Part shown: piece by piece, positions 34,652-43,566 of the stretch
Layout: each line of letters opens with the position of its first letter
Position numbering within the stretch: position 1 is the stretch's first letter
From: Streptomyces katrae
GTDB taxonomy: Bacteria > Actinomycetota > Actinomycetes > Streptomycetales > Streptomycetaceae
Length of the DNA: 64,000 nucleotides
Reading direction: 5' to 3'
NCBI RefSeq assembly: GCF_002028425.1
Contig: NZ_CP020042.1
Coordinates: 7,353,560 to 7,417,559, forward strand
The notes under the pieces: model-generated
Database searches by the model: none
The model's input: only the letters and a program-made list of their open reading frames with translations
What the model was told of the DNA's origin: nothing
Program-made: the position numbers and the translations under genes

Positions 34652-35584
34652 ATGTCCTGGCCGGATGTCATGGTGGTTGATGCGTGCGTGCGGCGCGACG
34701 GCCGGGGCGGTAGCCCCACGGCCGTCACCGACGACGACCCGGCGGCGACGGACGCGGACCGGCGTGCGGTCGCCGCTGCGGCCGGCACCTCGCACGCGGC
34801 GTTCCTCGGCCCGGGGCGGACGCCGGACGGTGGCCGGCCGGTCCGGTTCTTCACCGCCACCGCCGAACTGTCCGGCTGCGGCCACGGCACCGTTGCCGCG
34901 CAGGCCGTCCGGTTGACCCGCACCGCGCTGGGCGAGCTGAACGACCGCCAGCACACCGGCGGGCGCACGTTCGACACCGCCGCGATCCGTCGCCCCGCCG
35001 GCGTCGAGGTGTGGTTCGACCAGGGCCTCGTCGCGCTGCGTCACCCCGCACCGGACGAGCGCGCCGCGATCGTCGCCGCGCTCGGGCTCACGGAGGACGA
35101 TCCGCATCCGACCGACGCGCCACGGATTGCCGCGCCCGGCGCACCACGCATGCTGGTACCGGTCCACGACCGGTCGGCGCTGCTCCGAGTCCGCCCACAC
35201 CTCGGCAGGCTGGCAGCGGCGTGCCGGCGGTACGGGCTCCTCGGCTGTTTCGTGTACGTAGCGCCGGTGGGCGACCGGCCGGGTGCGGCGCGGATGTTCG
35301 CGCCGGCGATCGGTGTCGACGAGGACGTCGCCAACGCCAACAGCACCGGCTGCCTGGCCGCCCACCTGCTCGACACGACAGGGGCGCAGACGGTCGCGAT
35401 CGAGGTGGAGCAGGGCGACACCCTCGGTCGACCGGCCAGCGTGCTCGCTTCGGCCCGACGCGGGCCGGCGGGCATCACGACCCGGGTCGGCGGGCTAGCG
35501 GTGGTCCGCGACGGAGCGCCTCCTGGGTGCGCCGCAGCGCGGCGGACAGCGCCGCGTACCCGATGGCCGGGGTCCGTGAGCTGA
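34652..35584 (+). CDS. PhzF-family isomerase-like protein
   Basis: The 310-residue product starts at ATG 34652, three bases after the preceding stop. The PhzF fold is seen in GGSPTAVTDDDPAATDADRR, then VRFFTATAELSGCGHGTVAA (the usual active-site strand with G-H-x-T) and the second half CFVYVAPVGDRPGAARMFAP with VANANSTGCLAAHLL. PhzF-like enzymes isomerise small acids by proton transfer. No phenazine genes are nearby. The C-terminus (APPGCAAARRTAPRTRWPG) is atypical and may follow a late frameshift. Confidence 0.85.
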   Translation: MSWPDVMVVDACVRRDGRGGSPTAVTDDDPAATDADRRAVAAAAGTSHAAFLGPGRTPDGGRPVRFFTATAELSGCGHGTVAAQAVRLTRTALGELNDRQHTGGRTFDTAAIRRPAGVEVWFDQGLVALRHPAPDERAAIVAALGLTEDDPHPTDAPRIAAPGAPRMLVPVHDRSALLRVRPHLGRLAAACRRYGLLGCFVYVAPVGDRPGAARMFAPAIGVDEDVANANSTGCLAAHLLDTTGAQTVAIEVEQGDTLGRPASVLASARRGPAGITTRVGGLAVVRDGAPPGCAAARRTAPRTRWPGSVS

Positions 35585-35729
35585 CCTTCGGCAGGCCGCT
35601 GCCCGGCCCGGCCGCCGGGCGGTGGGTCGTCTCTTTCGGGTCCTGCCGGTCGAGTCGGCGTCGTTCGGTGCCGTGCATCGGCGCGGGTCAGGCAAGATCG
35701 GGAAGAGACGACCTGGTCGAAGGAGAACC

Positions 35730-36278
35730 GTGAAGCTGTCGTTCGAGAAGCCCCCGGCATACGATCTGGGATCCGATGCCGACCTCGGCATGTGGCTGGC
35801 GGAGTGGGGCGAGTACGCGGACCGGATCGTCCACCTCGGTCCCGACGACGGCCGCAGCCACGGACAGCTGTGCTGGGACGTCCTGGCGCCCACGGGACTG
35901 CTTGCTCCGGACTGCGGCCGTTGCGACCACGGGCACGGCGGCCCGCGCTCCCCGGACCAGATGGAAGCCGCGCTGGCCAGGCGGATTCCCGCGGACGAGG
36001 TGCTGTCCTGGACGGCAGCCACGCTGGTTCGCCCCCTCGCTTACCGGGGCGGTGGTGCCGGCGGGGCGATGCGCCGCCTGGCCGAGGCCATCGCCGGCGG
36101 GCTGGCGGAGCTGTTGGGGCCGGACGCCGACTGGCGTGCCAACGGCCATGCCGCCTACCGGGAGGCGGCCCTGGGCAACGTCACGTGGACACCGGTCACC
36201 GAGGCCACCTTTGACGCGGCCGTGGTGGGAATCGGCAGTGGGCGAGCCGTGGTCGTCGTCGCCACGGACGAGGACTGA
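35730..36278 (+). CDS. hypothetical protein with Cys/His cluster
   Basis: The 182-residue product starts at GTG 35730, with AAGGAG 5-6 bases upstream. It contains LAEWGEYADRIVHLGPDDGR and APDCGRCDHGHGG, a Cys-x-x-Cys followed by three His that could bind zinc, and a helical C-terminal half. The end TFDAAVVGIGSGRAVVVVAT is beta-like. No family was recognised. It stands alone after the PhzF gene. Confidence 0.65.
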   Translation: MKLSFEKPPAYDLGSDADLGMWLAEWGEYADRIVHLGPDDGRSHGQLCWDVLAPTGLLAPDCGRCDHGHGGPRSPDQMEAALARRIPADEVLSWTAATLVRPLAYRGGGAGGAMRRLAEAIAGGLAELLGPDADWRANGHAAYREAALGNVTWTPVTEATFDAAVVGIGSGRAVVVVATDED

Positions 36279-36349
36279 GGCGGCAGGAACGTTCCGGCGC
36301 GGCAACGGCGAGCCGGTCTCCCGGAAGTACACCACCGAACACCACCGGC

Positions 36350-36600
36350 GCCGCGTGCGTCTTCAGCGTGCAGGTCCTGGAGGCCATGCGGAACCTCGGC
36401 CTGGACGTCTCCAAGGACGACGCCCACGGCTTCATGTGTGCCTGGCACCACGTCAACCACTACCTCGGCACGCCGGAGAAGTGGCTGCTGCCCAAGGACG
36501 CCGACGAGATCGACCGCCTGTGGAAGCAGGAACGCGACAGGGAGTGGAAGAAGACCGACGACGGCGTCTTCATGACCACCCAGGCCGTCAAGTGCTACAA
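36350..36600 (+). pseudogene. fragment of an MpaB/Lcp-type (DUF2236) oxygenase
   Basis: The frame SVQVLEAMRNLGLDVSKDDA, then HGFMCAWHHVNHYLGTPEKW and LLPKDADEIDRLWKQERDRE shows the heme-binding-type helix pattern of the rubber-oxygenase/MpaB family, including a W-H-H-V motif. Only about 80 residues remain. The flanks are in other frames or unrelated. Confidence 0.55.
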
Positions 36601-36683
36601 GAGTTCGCGGCCATCTCCGGCGGGGATGAGAACACCGTCCGGGAGGAGCATCGGGCGGCTGCGGGTTCCGGCCCGCGCTCCGA

Positions 36684-37482
36684 TCACCTGTCAGGGTCCC
36701 GAGGGCCGGGCCGCCTGCGGGACAGTCCCGGCACCGACCACGGCGCGGTGCGTGCGGGCAGCCACCCTGGCCCGGCCCGTGTGACAGCGTCCGGCTCGGC
36801 CTTCGGCGCGCCCCGAGCGCCCTCCGTGAGAAGGGACGGCGGGGCGGGTCTCTGGGGGGCGCCTAGGTAGGTGAGGACCGCGAGGACGCGCCGGTGGCCG
36901 CTGTCCTCGGGTGGGAGTCCGAGCTTCAGGAAGATGTTGCCGACGTGCTTGTGCACGGCCCGCTCGGTGACGACGAGCCGATCGGCGATCTCGGAGTTGC
37001 CGTATCCCTGGGCCATCATCGCGAGTACCTCGCGTTCGCGTTCCGTCAGCCTGCTCAAGGGGTTGCCGCGCGTCGCGAGGAGTTGACGGACCACTTCGGG
37101 GTCGAGCGCGGTGCCGCCGGCCGCCACCCGGTGGAGGGCGTCGAGGAAGTCGTCGACGCGGGCGACCCGGTCCTTGAGCAGGTAGCCGACGCCGGTGCCG
37201 TCGGCGATCAACTCTCGGGCGTAGGTGTCCTCGACGTACTGTGAGAGCACGAGCACCGGGAGGCCGGGGATGTGCTCCCGGGCGCGGAGTGCGGCTCTGA
37301 TGCCTTCGTCGGTGAAGGCCGGGGGGAGGCGGACGTCGACCACGGCTACGTCCGGTGAGCGCGCCCGTCACGAAGGAGTCGGCGTCCTCGGTGATGGCGA
37401 GCACGTCGTTCCCCAGGGCCTTCAGCATCGTGGAAAGTCCCTGGGCGAGGAGTACGTTGTCCTCGGCGATCAGGATGCGCAC
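36684..37482 (-). pseudogene. NarL-type response regulator, frameshifted in the receiver domain
   Basis: GTG 37482 opens MRILIAEDNVLLAQGLSTML, but after DSFVTGAL the frame shifts near 37357. The continuation VVDVRLPPAFTDEGIRAALR carries the phospho-accepting Asp. The LuxR helix-turn-helix follows: LSRLTEREREVLAMMAQGYG and SEIADRLVVTERAVHKHVGN. The intact paralogue at 41948-42592 shows what the wild type looks like. After RRVLAVLTYL about 55 extra residues follow, implying a lost stop. It overlaps the kinase gene by 13 bases. Confidence 0.8.
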
Positions 37483-38711
37483 GGGCACTCCACGGTGATG
37501 ACGGTGGGGCCGCCGGGCGGGCTCTGCACCCGCAGCACGCCGTCGACGGCCTCGACGCGCCGGCGCATGCCCCGCAGCCCGGTGCCGTGGCCCTCGGCGG
37601 CCCCGCCGCGGCCGTCGTCGGTGATCTCCGCGCGCAGCGTGTCGCCGGCCCTGGCCAGGGTGACCGACGCGGAGCGTGCGTGGCTGTGCTTGGCCGCGTT
37701 GGTGAGCGCCTCGGTCACGGCGAAGTAGACGGCGACCTCGACCTGCGCCGGTACCTCGCCCAGTTCGCCGAGGTGGGCGGCGGCGGGTACCGGGCAGCGG
37801 GCGACGACCGCCGAGAGCGCACCGGCCAGGCCCCGGTCGGCGAGGACCGGAGGGTAGATGGAGCGCAGGAAGTCGCGCAGTTCGGCCATCGCTTCCTCGG
37901 CGCCCTCCCGCGCCCGGGTCAGCAGCGGTCCCACGGCCTCGGGGTCGGAGCCGAGGGTCCGTTCGGCGAGGCCGAGCTGCATGGCGAGGGAGACCAGGCG
38001 GGCCTGGGTTCCGTCGTGCAGGTCGCGTTCGATGCGGCGCAGCTCGTCGCCGTGCGCAGTGATCGCCCCGGTGCGCGTACGGTTCAGGGCCGCCACACGT
38101 TCGGCGAGGACCGCGGCGGCCGAGGGGGCCAGCAGCCGCCGGCTCGATGCCGCTGCCAGCCTGGCGATCAGGGGCGGGCCGGTCAGGGCGAGCAGCACGC
38201 TCAGCACGAACTGGGGCACGCCGATGCGCAATGCGGATCCCCATCCGTCGATCGGGATGTTCATCATCACCTTGATCGGCTCGTCCGCAGGGAACACCCA
38301 CCACAGTCCGACGAGGACGAGCACGGCCGCCGGGAACAGGAAGAGCACCGCGCCGATGAGCCCGAGCAGGGTTCCGGCGACCGCCATGCAGGGTGCCCAG
38401 CGCAGGTCGCGGCCGGTCGCCGGGTCCGACAGCACTGCCCTCAGAGTGCTTCGGGTGTGCGGTCCGGCCGGCGTGGTGGGGGTCGCCGCCCAGCGGCCCA
38501 GCCGACTGCGCTCGGCGTCGGCGAGCCGGCGCAGCAGCCGGAGTTCGAGCGGCAGGACGAGCAGGCCCACGCCGACGAGGCAGAGCACGGCCGAGTACAC
38601 CAGTACGGGTATCAGCACGACCAGGGCCAGTCCGTGGGCGGCCGCGATCGCGCAGTACCCGGCGGCACGGGCCGAACGCGACACGTACGTACGGGTTGTC
38701 GATAGATCCAT
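37470..38711 (-). CDS. NarL-type sensor histidine kinase (copy 1)
   Basis: The 413-residue product starts at ATG 38711; a GTG directly before it is possible. Four or so membrane helices (about residues 18-55 and 105-185) carry no large sensor domain. The dimerisation/phosphorylation block is IERDLHDGTQARLVSLAMQL (His at about 250), and the ATPase block is TEALTNAAKHSHA with DDGRGGA and GTGLRGMRRRV. The kinase should autophosphorylate in response to an envelope signal and act on the overlapping regulator. It closely resembles the kinase at 40692-41984. Confidence 0.88.
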   Translation of the reverse strand: MDLSTTRTYVSRSARAAGYCAIAAAHGLALVVLIPVLVYSAVLCLVGVGLLVLPLELRLLRRLADAERSRLGRWAATPTTPAGPHTRSTLRAVLSDPATGRDLRWAPCMAVAGTLLGLIGAVLFLFPAAVLVLVGLWWVFPADEPIKVMMNIPIDGWGSALRIGVPQFVLSVLLALTGPPLIARLAAASSRRLLAPSAAAVLAERVAALNRTRTGAITAHGDELRRIERDLHDGTQARLVSLAMQLGLAERTLGSDPEAVGPLLTRAREGAEEAMAELRDFLRSIYPPVLADRGLAGALSAVVARCPVPAAAHLGELGEVPAQVEVAVYFAVTEALTNAAKHSHARSASVTLARAGDTLRAEITDDGRGGAAEGHGTGLRGMRRRVEAVDGVLRVQSPPGGPTVITVECPCAS

Positions 38712-38824
38712 CACGGACCCAGTCTTCCTCTCCCGGCCTCCCGGCACAGTGGAGCTGGCTACACCATGAGCAGGGGAGCGCACACGATCGCCCCGGTCCT
38801 CCGGCGGTTCGTAGCGTCGCCGTC

Positions 38825-39727
38825 ATGAAACGAGCGAACTCGCGAGAACGTCCGAGCCACGGGCTCATCTCTTTCCTGGTGATCAGCTTCGTCGGCGCGT
38901 GGCTGACCATGGTCCCCCTGTGGCTCGACGGCCTGCGCCGGACGAGCGCCGCGCAGGAGACGCCGCCGCTCGCGGCGTTGTGCATGATCCTGATGATGCT
39001 GGTGCCGGCCCTGACCGCCTTCGGCCTCACGGCGCACCGGCAGGGGGCGCGCGAGGCCGTGCGCGTCCTCGGCCTCCTGCGGTCCACACCATGGCGGCAC
39101 GAACTGCGCTGCGTGGCAGGGGCGCTCACGGTCCCGCTCGGCCTCACCGCCGTCGGCCTGGCCGTCTCCACCCTCGCTGGCTGGTACGTCCCCGCGCACC
39201 TGCCCGGGCCCGGCACGGTCGCGCTGCTCGTGCTGAGCGCGCTGGTGTCCCTACCGCTGTACTTCGGGGAGGAACTCGGCTGGCAGGGCTACATGCTGCC
39301 CAGGCTGGTGCAGCGCGGCAGAATCCGCGGCCTGCTGCTCGGCGGGGCGATCTGGGGGGCGTGGCACGTCCCGATGACGGCGCTCGGCGGGAGCTATCCC
39401 GGCCATCCGGTGGTGCTGGGGATACCGGCCGCTGTGGTGACCGCGACGCTGCTCGGAACGGTGATCGCGGCCGTCCGGCTGGCGACCGGGTCGGTGTGGG
39501 CGGCCGTGGCGGCGCACGTGTCGCTCAACGAGTTCGCGCTGCCCCTGACCCGCCACGTCGCGGGCGCGCTCGTCGACCCGCTGCTCGCGGGGCCGCTGAG
39601 CATCGCGACCTGGCCGGCGAGCACCCTCGCGGTGGTGGGCGTCTGGCTGGCGTACCGACGCCACGGCGGACCCGGCACGGCGGCCGACGGCGTGGTGGCC
39701 GGCGCGTCCAGGCATACCTCGCCGTAG
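38825..39727 (+). CDS. CPBP-family membrane protease-like protein (copy 1)
   Basis: The 300-residue product from ATG 38825 has about eight membrane helices. The catalytic-type motifs are YFGEELGWQGYM (E149-E150), GAIWGAWHVPM, then HVSLNEF. In most CPBP (Abi/Rce1-type) glutamic proteases the first motif is E-E-x-x-W/F-R-G; here the Arg is Gln, which may weaken activity. CPBP proteins process prenyl proteins or give bacteriocin self-immunity. It lies divergent from kinase copy 1 with a gap of only about 110 bases. Confidence 0.85.
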   Translation: MKRANSRERPSHGLISFLVISFVGAWLTMVPLWLDGLRRTSAAQETPPLAALCMILMMLVPALTAFGLTAHRQGAREAVRVLGLLRSTPWRHELRCVAGALTVPLGLTAVGLAVSTLAGWYVPAHLPGPGTVALLVLSALVSLPLYFGEELGWQGYMLPRLVQRGRIRGLLLGGAIWGAWHVPMTALGGSYPGHPVVLGIPAAVVTATLLGTVIAAVRLATGSVWAAVAAHVSLNEFALPLTRHVAGALVDPLLAGPLSIATWPASTLAVVGVWLAYRRHGGPGTAADGVVAGASRHTSP

Positions 39728-39858
39728 GCGCCGTGCGAGGGGTGCATCCAGGTCCACCCCAGCCCGGTTGCCAGGTGCAGTGGCCTGCCGGGCGCCGCGC
39801 GGCATCGTGGTCCGCGTAGGGATTCGACGGATTCATCGGGCGAACGGGGAAGGTGCTC

Positions 39859-40695
39859 ATGGGGCGCGTGGACGGGGACTTCACGGGGCGGACGGAGCGT
39901 CGGGGTGGAGTGTGGGGCACCGTGGGCGTGTTCACGGTCGTCGCCTCCCTGGCGGCCGGGACGCTGGGGGCGGTACAGCCGGCGACCGGGATACCGCAGG
40001 AGGTCGTGCAACTGACCCAGTTCGGGCCGGCCCTCGCGGTGGGCGCGGTCGCGCTGTACCGGCGCCGGCGGACGCGCGAGCTGCTGCGGGGCGCCGGGGC
40101 GGGGGCTGGTCCGCACCCCCTCGGCGGTGCGGTGCTGCTCGGTGCGGCCGGGCTGATCGTCGTGCTCTGCGTGCTCGGGTACTACGCGGTCCGCGGGGAG
40201 GCGCCCTTCACGTCGCCGGGGTCCCTGCAACAGCCTTTCGCGCTGATCATGGTGGCGCAGCTGGTGGGGGCCTGTGGGGAGGAGGCCGGCTGGCGCTGCT
40301 TCCTCCAGCCGCTGCTGCGCACCCGTCTGGGGACGGTCGCCGCCTCGGTGACGGTGGGTGTGCTGTGGGGGGTCTGGCACGTGCAGGTCTTCGCGCAGGC
40401 GCCCGCCTACGCCGCCGGGTTCCTCGTGGCCACGGTGGCAATGTCGGTGGTCCTGGGCATCGCGCTCGACGGCCTGGGCGGGTGGCGGCGGCTGCTGTAC
40501 GCGGGCGGCTTCCACGCCCTGGTCAACCTCGGACTGCTCCTGTTCCTGGACGAGGAGTCCGGAGCCGTCCCGCCCATGCTCTGCTTCGGGCTGTCCTGTC
40601 TGGTGGTGGCCGCGCTCGCGGTCGTCCTCCGCGGCGGCCGGCGTGCACCGGCACGGGCGGCGGTGCACGCAGCGGCTACCCTGCACAGGACATGA
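39859..40695 (+). CDS. CPBP-family membrane protease-like protein (copy 2)
   Basis: The 278-residue product starts at ATG 39859, with GGGGAAGG upstream; a GTG at 39853 is possible. The motifs are GACGEEAGWRCFL, which keeps the Arg, VGVLWGVWHVQVF, and GGFHALVNLGLL. It has about seven membrane helices. Its TGA overlaps the ATG of kinase copy 2 (ATGA), so the two are translationally coupled. This ties the protease to the two-component system. Confidence 0.85.
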   Translation: MGRVDGDFTGRTERRGGVWGTVGVFTVVASLAAGTLGAVQPATGIPQEVVQLTQFGPALAVGAVALYRRRRTRELLRGAGAGAGPHPLGGAVLLGAAGLIVVLCVLGYYAVRGEAPFTSPGSLQQPFALIMVAQLVGACGEEAGWRCFLQPLLRTRLGTVAASVTVGVLWGVWHVQVFAQAPAYAAGFLVATVAMSVVLGIALDGLGGWRRLLYAGGFHALVNLGLLLFLDEESGAVPPMLCFGLSCLVVAALAVVLRGGRRAPARAAVHAAATLHRT

Positions 40696-41984
40696 GTTCG
40701 ACATCACGCCCTTTCCGTGCGGAGTTGTCCCGCCGCTCGGCCGCCGTCGGCCGCTGTCACCTCGCCGGGCTGCTGGGCCTGCGGGTGGCGGCCGTCGGGG
40801 CCGGCGTCGTGGGAGCCCTGCTCCTGCTGCCCGTCGGCGTGGGCCTGCGGCTGCTGCCGCCCGGCGCAGCCGCGTTGCGCCGCTGCGCCGACCGCGCCCG
40901 CCACCGGGCGGAGCAGTGGTCGGGGGTGCGGATCACCACGCCCGATCCGCTCCCGCGGACCGCGGGGGCCCGCGGGGTCCTGGCGGACGCGGGGTTCTGG
41001 CGGGACCTGTCCTGGGCGTGGCTGGAGCCGCTGGTGGGCGGCCTGCTGGTCGCCCTGCCGCCGTCCCTGGTCGTGTACGGGCTCTTCGGGGTGCTCGTGC
41101 AGCCCTTCGTGTGGCGGCTCCTGGACGACGGCAACTGGTACGCCTTCGTCCCCGTGCACAGCACCGCCCTGATGCTCGCGGCGACCGTACTGGGCCTGGG
41201 TTTCACCGCCGCAGGGCTGCTCCTCGCCCCGCCCGCCCTGCGCCTGCACGCCCGGTGGGGGCGCCGGCTGCTCGCCGCCCCGCGCGTCACCGAACTCCGA
41301 CGCCGAGTCGAAGAGCTGACGGACAGCCGGACCGAGGTGCTGGACCGGCAGGCGGCCGAACTGCGGCGCATCGAGCGGGACCTGCACGACGGGGCTCAGG
41401 CGCGGCTCGTCGCCCTCGGGATGCGCCTGGACAGCGCGACGCGGCTGCTGGAGGTCGATCCGCCGACCGCCCGGGCCGCGCTGCTGGAGGTGCGCGAACT
41501 GTCCGGGCGGGCCCTCGAAGACCTGCGCGGCCTGGTCCGGGGCATCCAGCCGCCAGTCCTGATCGACCGCGGCCTGGGCGACGCCGTACGCTCCCTGGCC
41601 CTTGACAGCTTCCTCGACGTGGACGTCGAGGTGCGGCTGGCGGGGCGGCTGCCGGCCGCCGTGGAGTCGGCCGCCTACTTCGCGGTCAACGAACTGCTGG
41701 CCAACGCGGCGAAGCACTCCGCCGCCGGCCGGGTGGACATCCGCCTCGCGCACGAGGACGAGGGCGAGGAAGCGGGCGCCAGAGGCCCGCGGCTGCGCGT
41801 GACCGTCACCGACGACGGCCGCGGCGGCGCGGACCCCTCCCGGGGGACCGGGTTGCTCGGCGTCCGGGAGCGATTGGCTACCTTCGACGGGAGCCTCGTC
41901 CTGCACAGCCCGCAGGGCGGCCCCACCACCGTCATCCTGGAGATCCCGTGCGCGTCGTCCTTGCCGAAGACCTCTTCCTGCTGA
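40692..41984 (+). CDS. NarL-type sensor histidine kinase (copy 2)
   Basis: The 430-residue product starts at ATG 40692 inside the stop of the CPBP gene. The membrane part is residues about 20-190. The H-box is IERDLHDGAQARLVALGMRL, the N-box is NELLANAAKHSAA, and the G-box is DDGRGGADPSRGTGLLGVRE. It has the same architecture as copy 1 with an Arg-rich linker. Its end overlaps the response regulator start by 37 bases, so kinase and regulator are one unit. Confidence 0.9.
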   Translation: MSSTSRPFRAELSRRSAAVGRCHLAGLLGLRVAAVGAGVVGALLLLPVGVGLRLLPPGAAALRRCADRARHRAEQWSGVRITTPDPLPRTAGARGVLADAGFWRDLSWAWLEPLVGGLLVALPPSLVVYGLFGVLVQPFVWRLLDDGNWYAFVPVHSTALMLAATVLGLGFTAAGLLLAPPALRLHARWGRRLLAAPRVTELRRRVEELTDSRTEVLDRQAAELRRIERDLHDGAQARLVALGMRLDSATRLLEVDPPTARAALLEVRELSGRALEDLRGLVRGIQPPVLIDRGLGDAVRSLALDSFLDVDVEVRLAGRLPAAVESAAYFAVNELLANAAKHSAAGRVDIRLAHEDEGEEAGARGPRLRVTVTDDGRGGADPSRGTGLLGVRERLATFDGSLVLHSPQGGPTTVILEIPCASSLPKTSSC

Positions 41985-42592
41985 GGGACGGCCTGGTCCG
42001 CACGCTCACCGAGCACGGCTTCGACGTCGTCGCCGCCGTCGACAACGGCCCCGGCCTCCTGCGCGCCCTGCTGGAGGAGCCGCCGGACGTGGCGGTCGTC
42101 GACGTACGCCTGCCGCCGACCCACACCGACGAGGGCCTCCAGGCCGCCCTCGAAGCCCGGCGCCACCACCGCGGCCTGCCCGTGCTCGTGCTCTCGCAGT
42201 ACGTCGACCAGCTCTACGCGAACGAGCTCCTGTCGAGCGAAGACGGCGCCGTGGGCTACCTGCTGAAGGACCGGGTCACCGACACCGGCCAGTTCATCGA
42301 CGCCGTACGCCGCGTAGCCGCCGGCGGCACCGTCCTGGACCCGCAGGTGATCGGACGCCTGCTGGCACGCGGCGAGGCCCGCGGCACCATATCCGCCCTC
42401 ACCCCGCGCGAACGCGACGTCCTGGAATTGATGGCGGAAGGCCGCTCCAACGCCGCCATCGCGGGGACCCTGTACTTCAGCGAGAGCGCCGTCGCCAAGC
42501 ACACCGCGAGCATCTTCACGAAGCTCGGCATCGCCCCCTCCACGGAGGACAACCGGCGGGTCCTCGCCGTCCTCGCCTACCTGCGCCGCTGA
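41948..42592 (+). CDS. NarL-type response regulator (copy 2), intact
   Basis: The 214-residue product starts at GTG 41948. The receiver has acidic AED near the N-terminus, phospho-acceptor D52 in VAVVDVRLPP and the switch Lys in GYLLKDRV. The C-terminal LuxR helix-turn-helix reads LTPRERDVLELMAEGRSN and SAVAKHTASIFTKLG. The neighbouring CPBP gene and its own operon are the likely targets, by position. Confidence 0.92.
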   Translation: MRVVLAEDLFLLRDGLVRTLTEHGFDVVAAVDNGPGLLRALLEEPPDVAVVDVRLPPTHTDEGLQAALEARRHHRGLPVLVLSQYVDQLYANELLSSEDGAVGYLLKDRVTDTGQFIDAVRRVAAGGTVLDPQVIGRLLARGEARGTISALTPRERDVLELMAEGRSNAAIAGTLYFSESAVAKHTASIFTKLGIAPSTEDNRRVLAVLAYLRR

Positions 42593-42611
42593 CGCTCGCC
42601 GGCGCCCGTCT

Positions 42612-42932
42612 CTAGCGGACGGCTCCGGCGGCGAGGGTGACTTGAGCGGTCCATGACCAGGGTTCCCGAGGGGGATCCCAGCTCACCTCGACGTCGGTGT
42701 CGTGGAAGTCGCGCGCGAGTTCCGTCACCATCTGGGCCGCCGCGGCTCGCGCGTCTTGTGGGTCGGTGTTGACCGGCACGTCCAGACGCCCGCAGAGCAT
42801 GCCGCCTTCCACGGTGAGGACGCTGTGGCGCCAGCCCTCTGGCGTCGCCAACAGCACGATCCCCTTCGGGATGCCCCAGTCGGGCCGCTTCTTCTTCTCC
42901 TTCTTGCGTCTCACCATGCGGCTATCCAACAT
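42612..42932 (-). CDS. small hypothetical protein
   Basis: From ATG 42932 (or 42917) it encodes about 106 residues: MVRRKKEKKKRPDWGIPKGI, then LLATPEGWRHSVLTVEGGML, CGRLDVPVNTDPQDARAAAA and VEVSWDPPREPWSWTAQVTL. A basic N-terminus precedes an alpha/beta-looking domain. No family was recognised. It converges on the regulator, with 19 bases between the stops. Confidence 0.6.
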   Translation of the reverse strand: MLDSRMVRRKKEKKKRPDWGIPKGIVLLATPEGWRHSVLTVEGGMLCGRLDVPVNTDPQDARAAAAQMVTELARDFHDTDVEVSWDPPREPWSWTAQVTLAAGAVR

Positions 42933-42965
42933 CGTCGGGTTCGTGGCGATGAGGTTGGCTGGCAG

Positions 42966-43451
42966 CTCAGCTTGCCGTCCGCCCGCGTCGGCATCCTCAC
43001 CGACCAGGAGTGGGCCGACAACGTCGCCGACCGCCTCGCCGACGACTACGGCCCCGCCGTATGCCACAACCTCGGACCCCGGCGCGCCGACCGAGGTGAA
43101 CGCGACGACACCATGGTCGAACTCCTCGACCGGATCCGCCGTCACATGCCCGTCGGCGTCCTGTCCAACTGCACCGACGCCCTTCCCGCCGACCTCGAAC
43201 ACCACAACATCACCTTCGACCACGTCTTCTCCTCCGCGAGCCTCGGCGTCGACAAACCCTCCCCCCACGCCTTCCGCGCCGCCGTCGACCGCATGGACAT
43301 CCCCACCCAGCGCCTGGCGTACTTCGACGACGAACCCACCTTCGTCCACGCCGCTTCCACCACCGGACTCCGCGCCCACCTCTTCACCGGACCCAAGGAC
43401 TTCGCCACCCAGATGCAGAAGTTCGGCCTGCCCCTCGGCATCCCCGCCTGA
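42966..43451 (+). pseudogene. HAD-type hydrolase lacking its N-terminal motif
   Basis: Motif II VGVLSNCTD, motif III GVDKPSPHAFRAAVDRM and motif IV LAYFDDEPTFV are present in order, ending TQMQKFGLPLGIPA. The essential N-terminal D-x-D-x-T motif (nucleophile) is absent, because the coding part begins at about ILTDQEWADNVADRLADDYG. The frame has no supported start, and it probably represents a truncated gene next to the duplicated block. Confidence 0.65.
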
Positions 43452-43566
43452 CCGCCACACCGCGTAGGGCTGCGCTGACCCAGACCGCGCAGCCCGACGC
43501 TCAGCGGCGCTACAGTGGCGGTCACTCCGTCGAGCGGCTGACCGGAGTCCTCCCGGCACACCCCTT

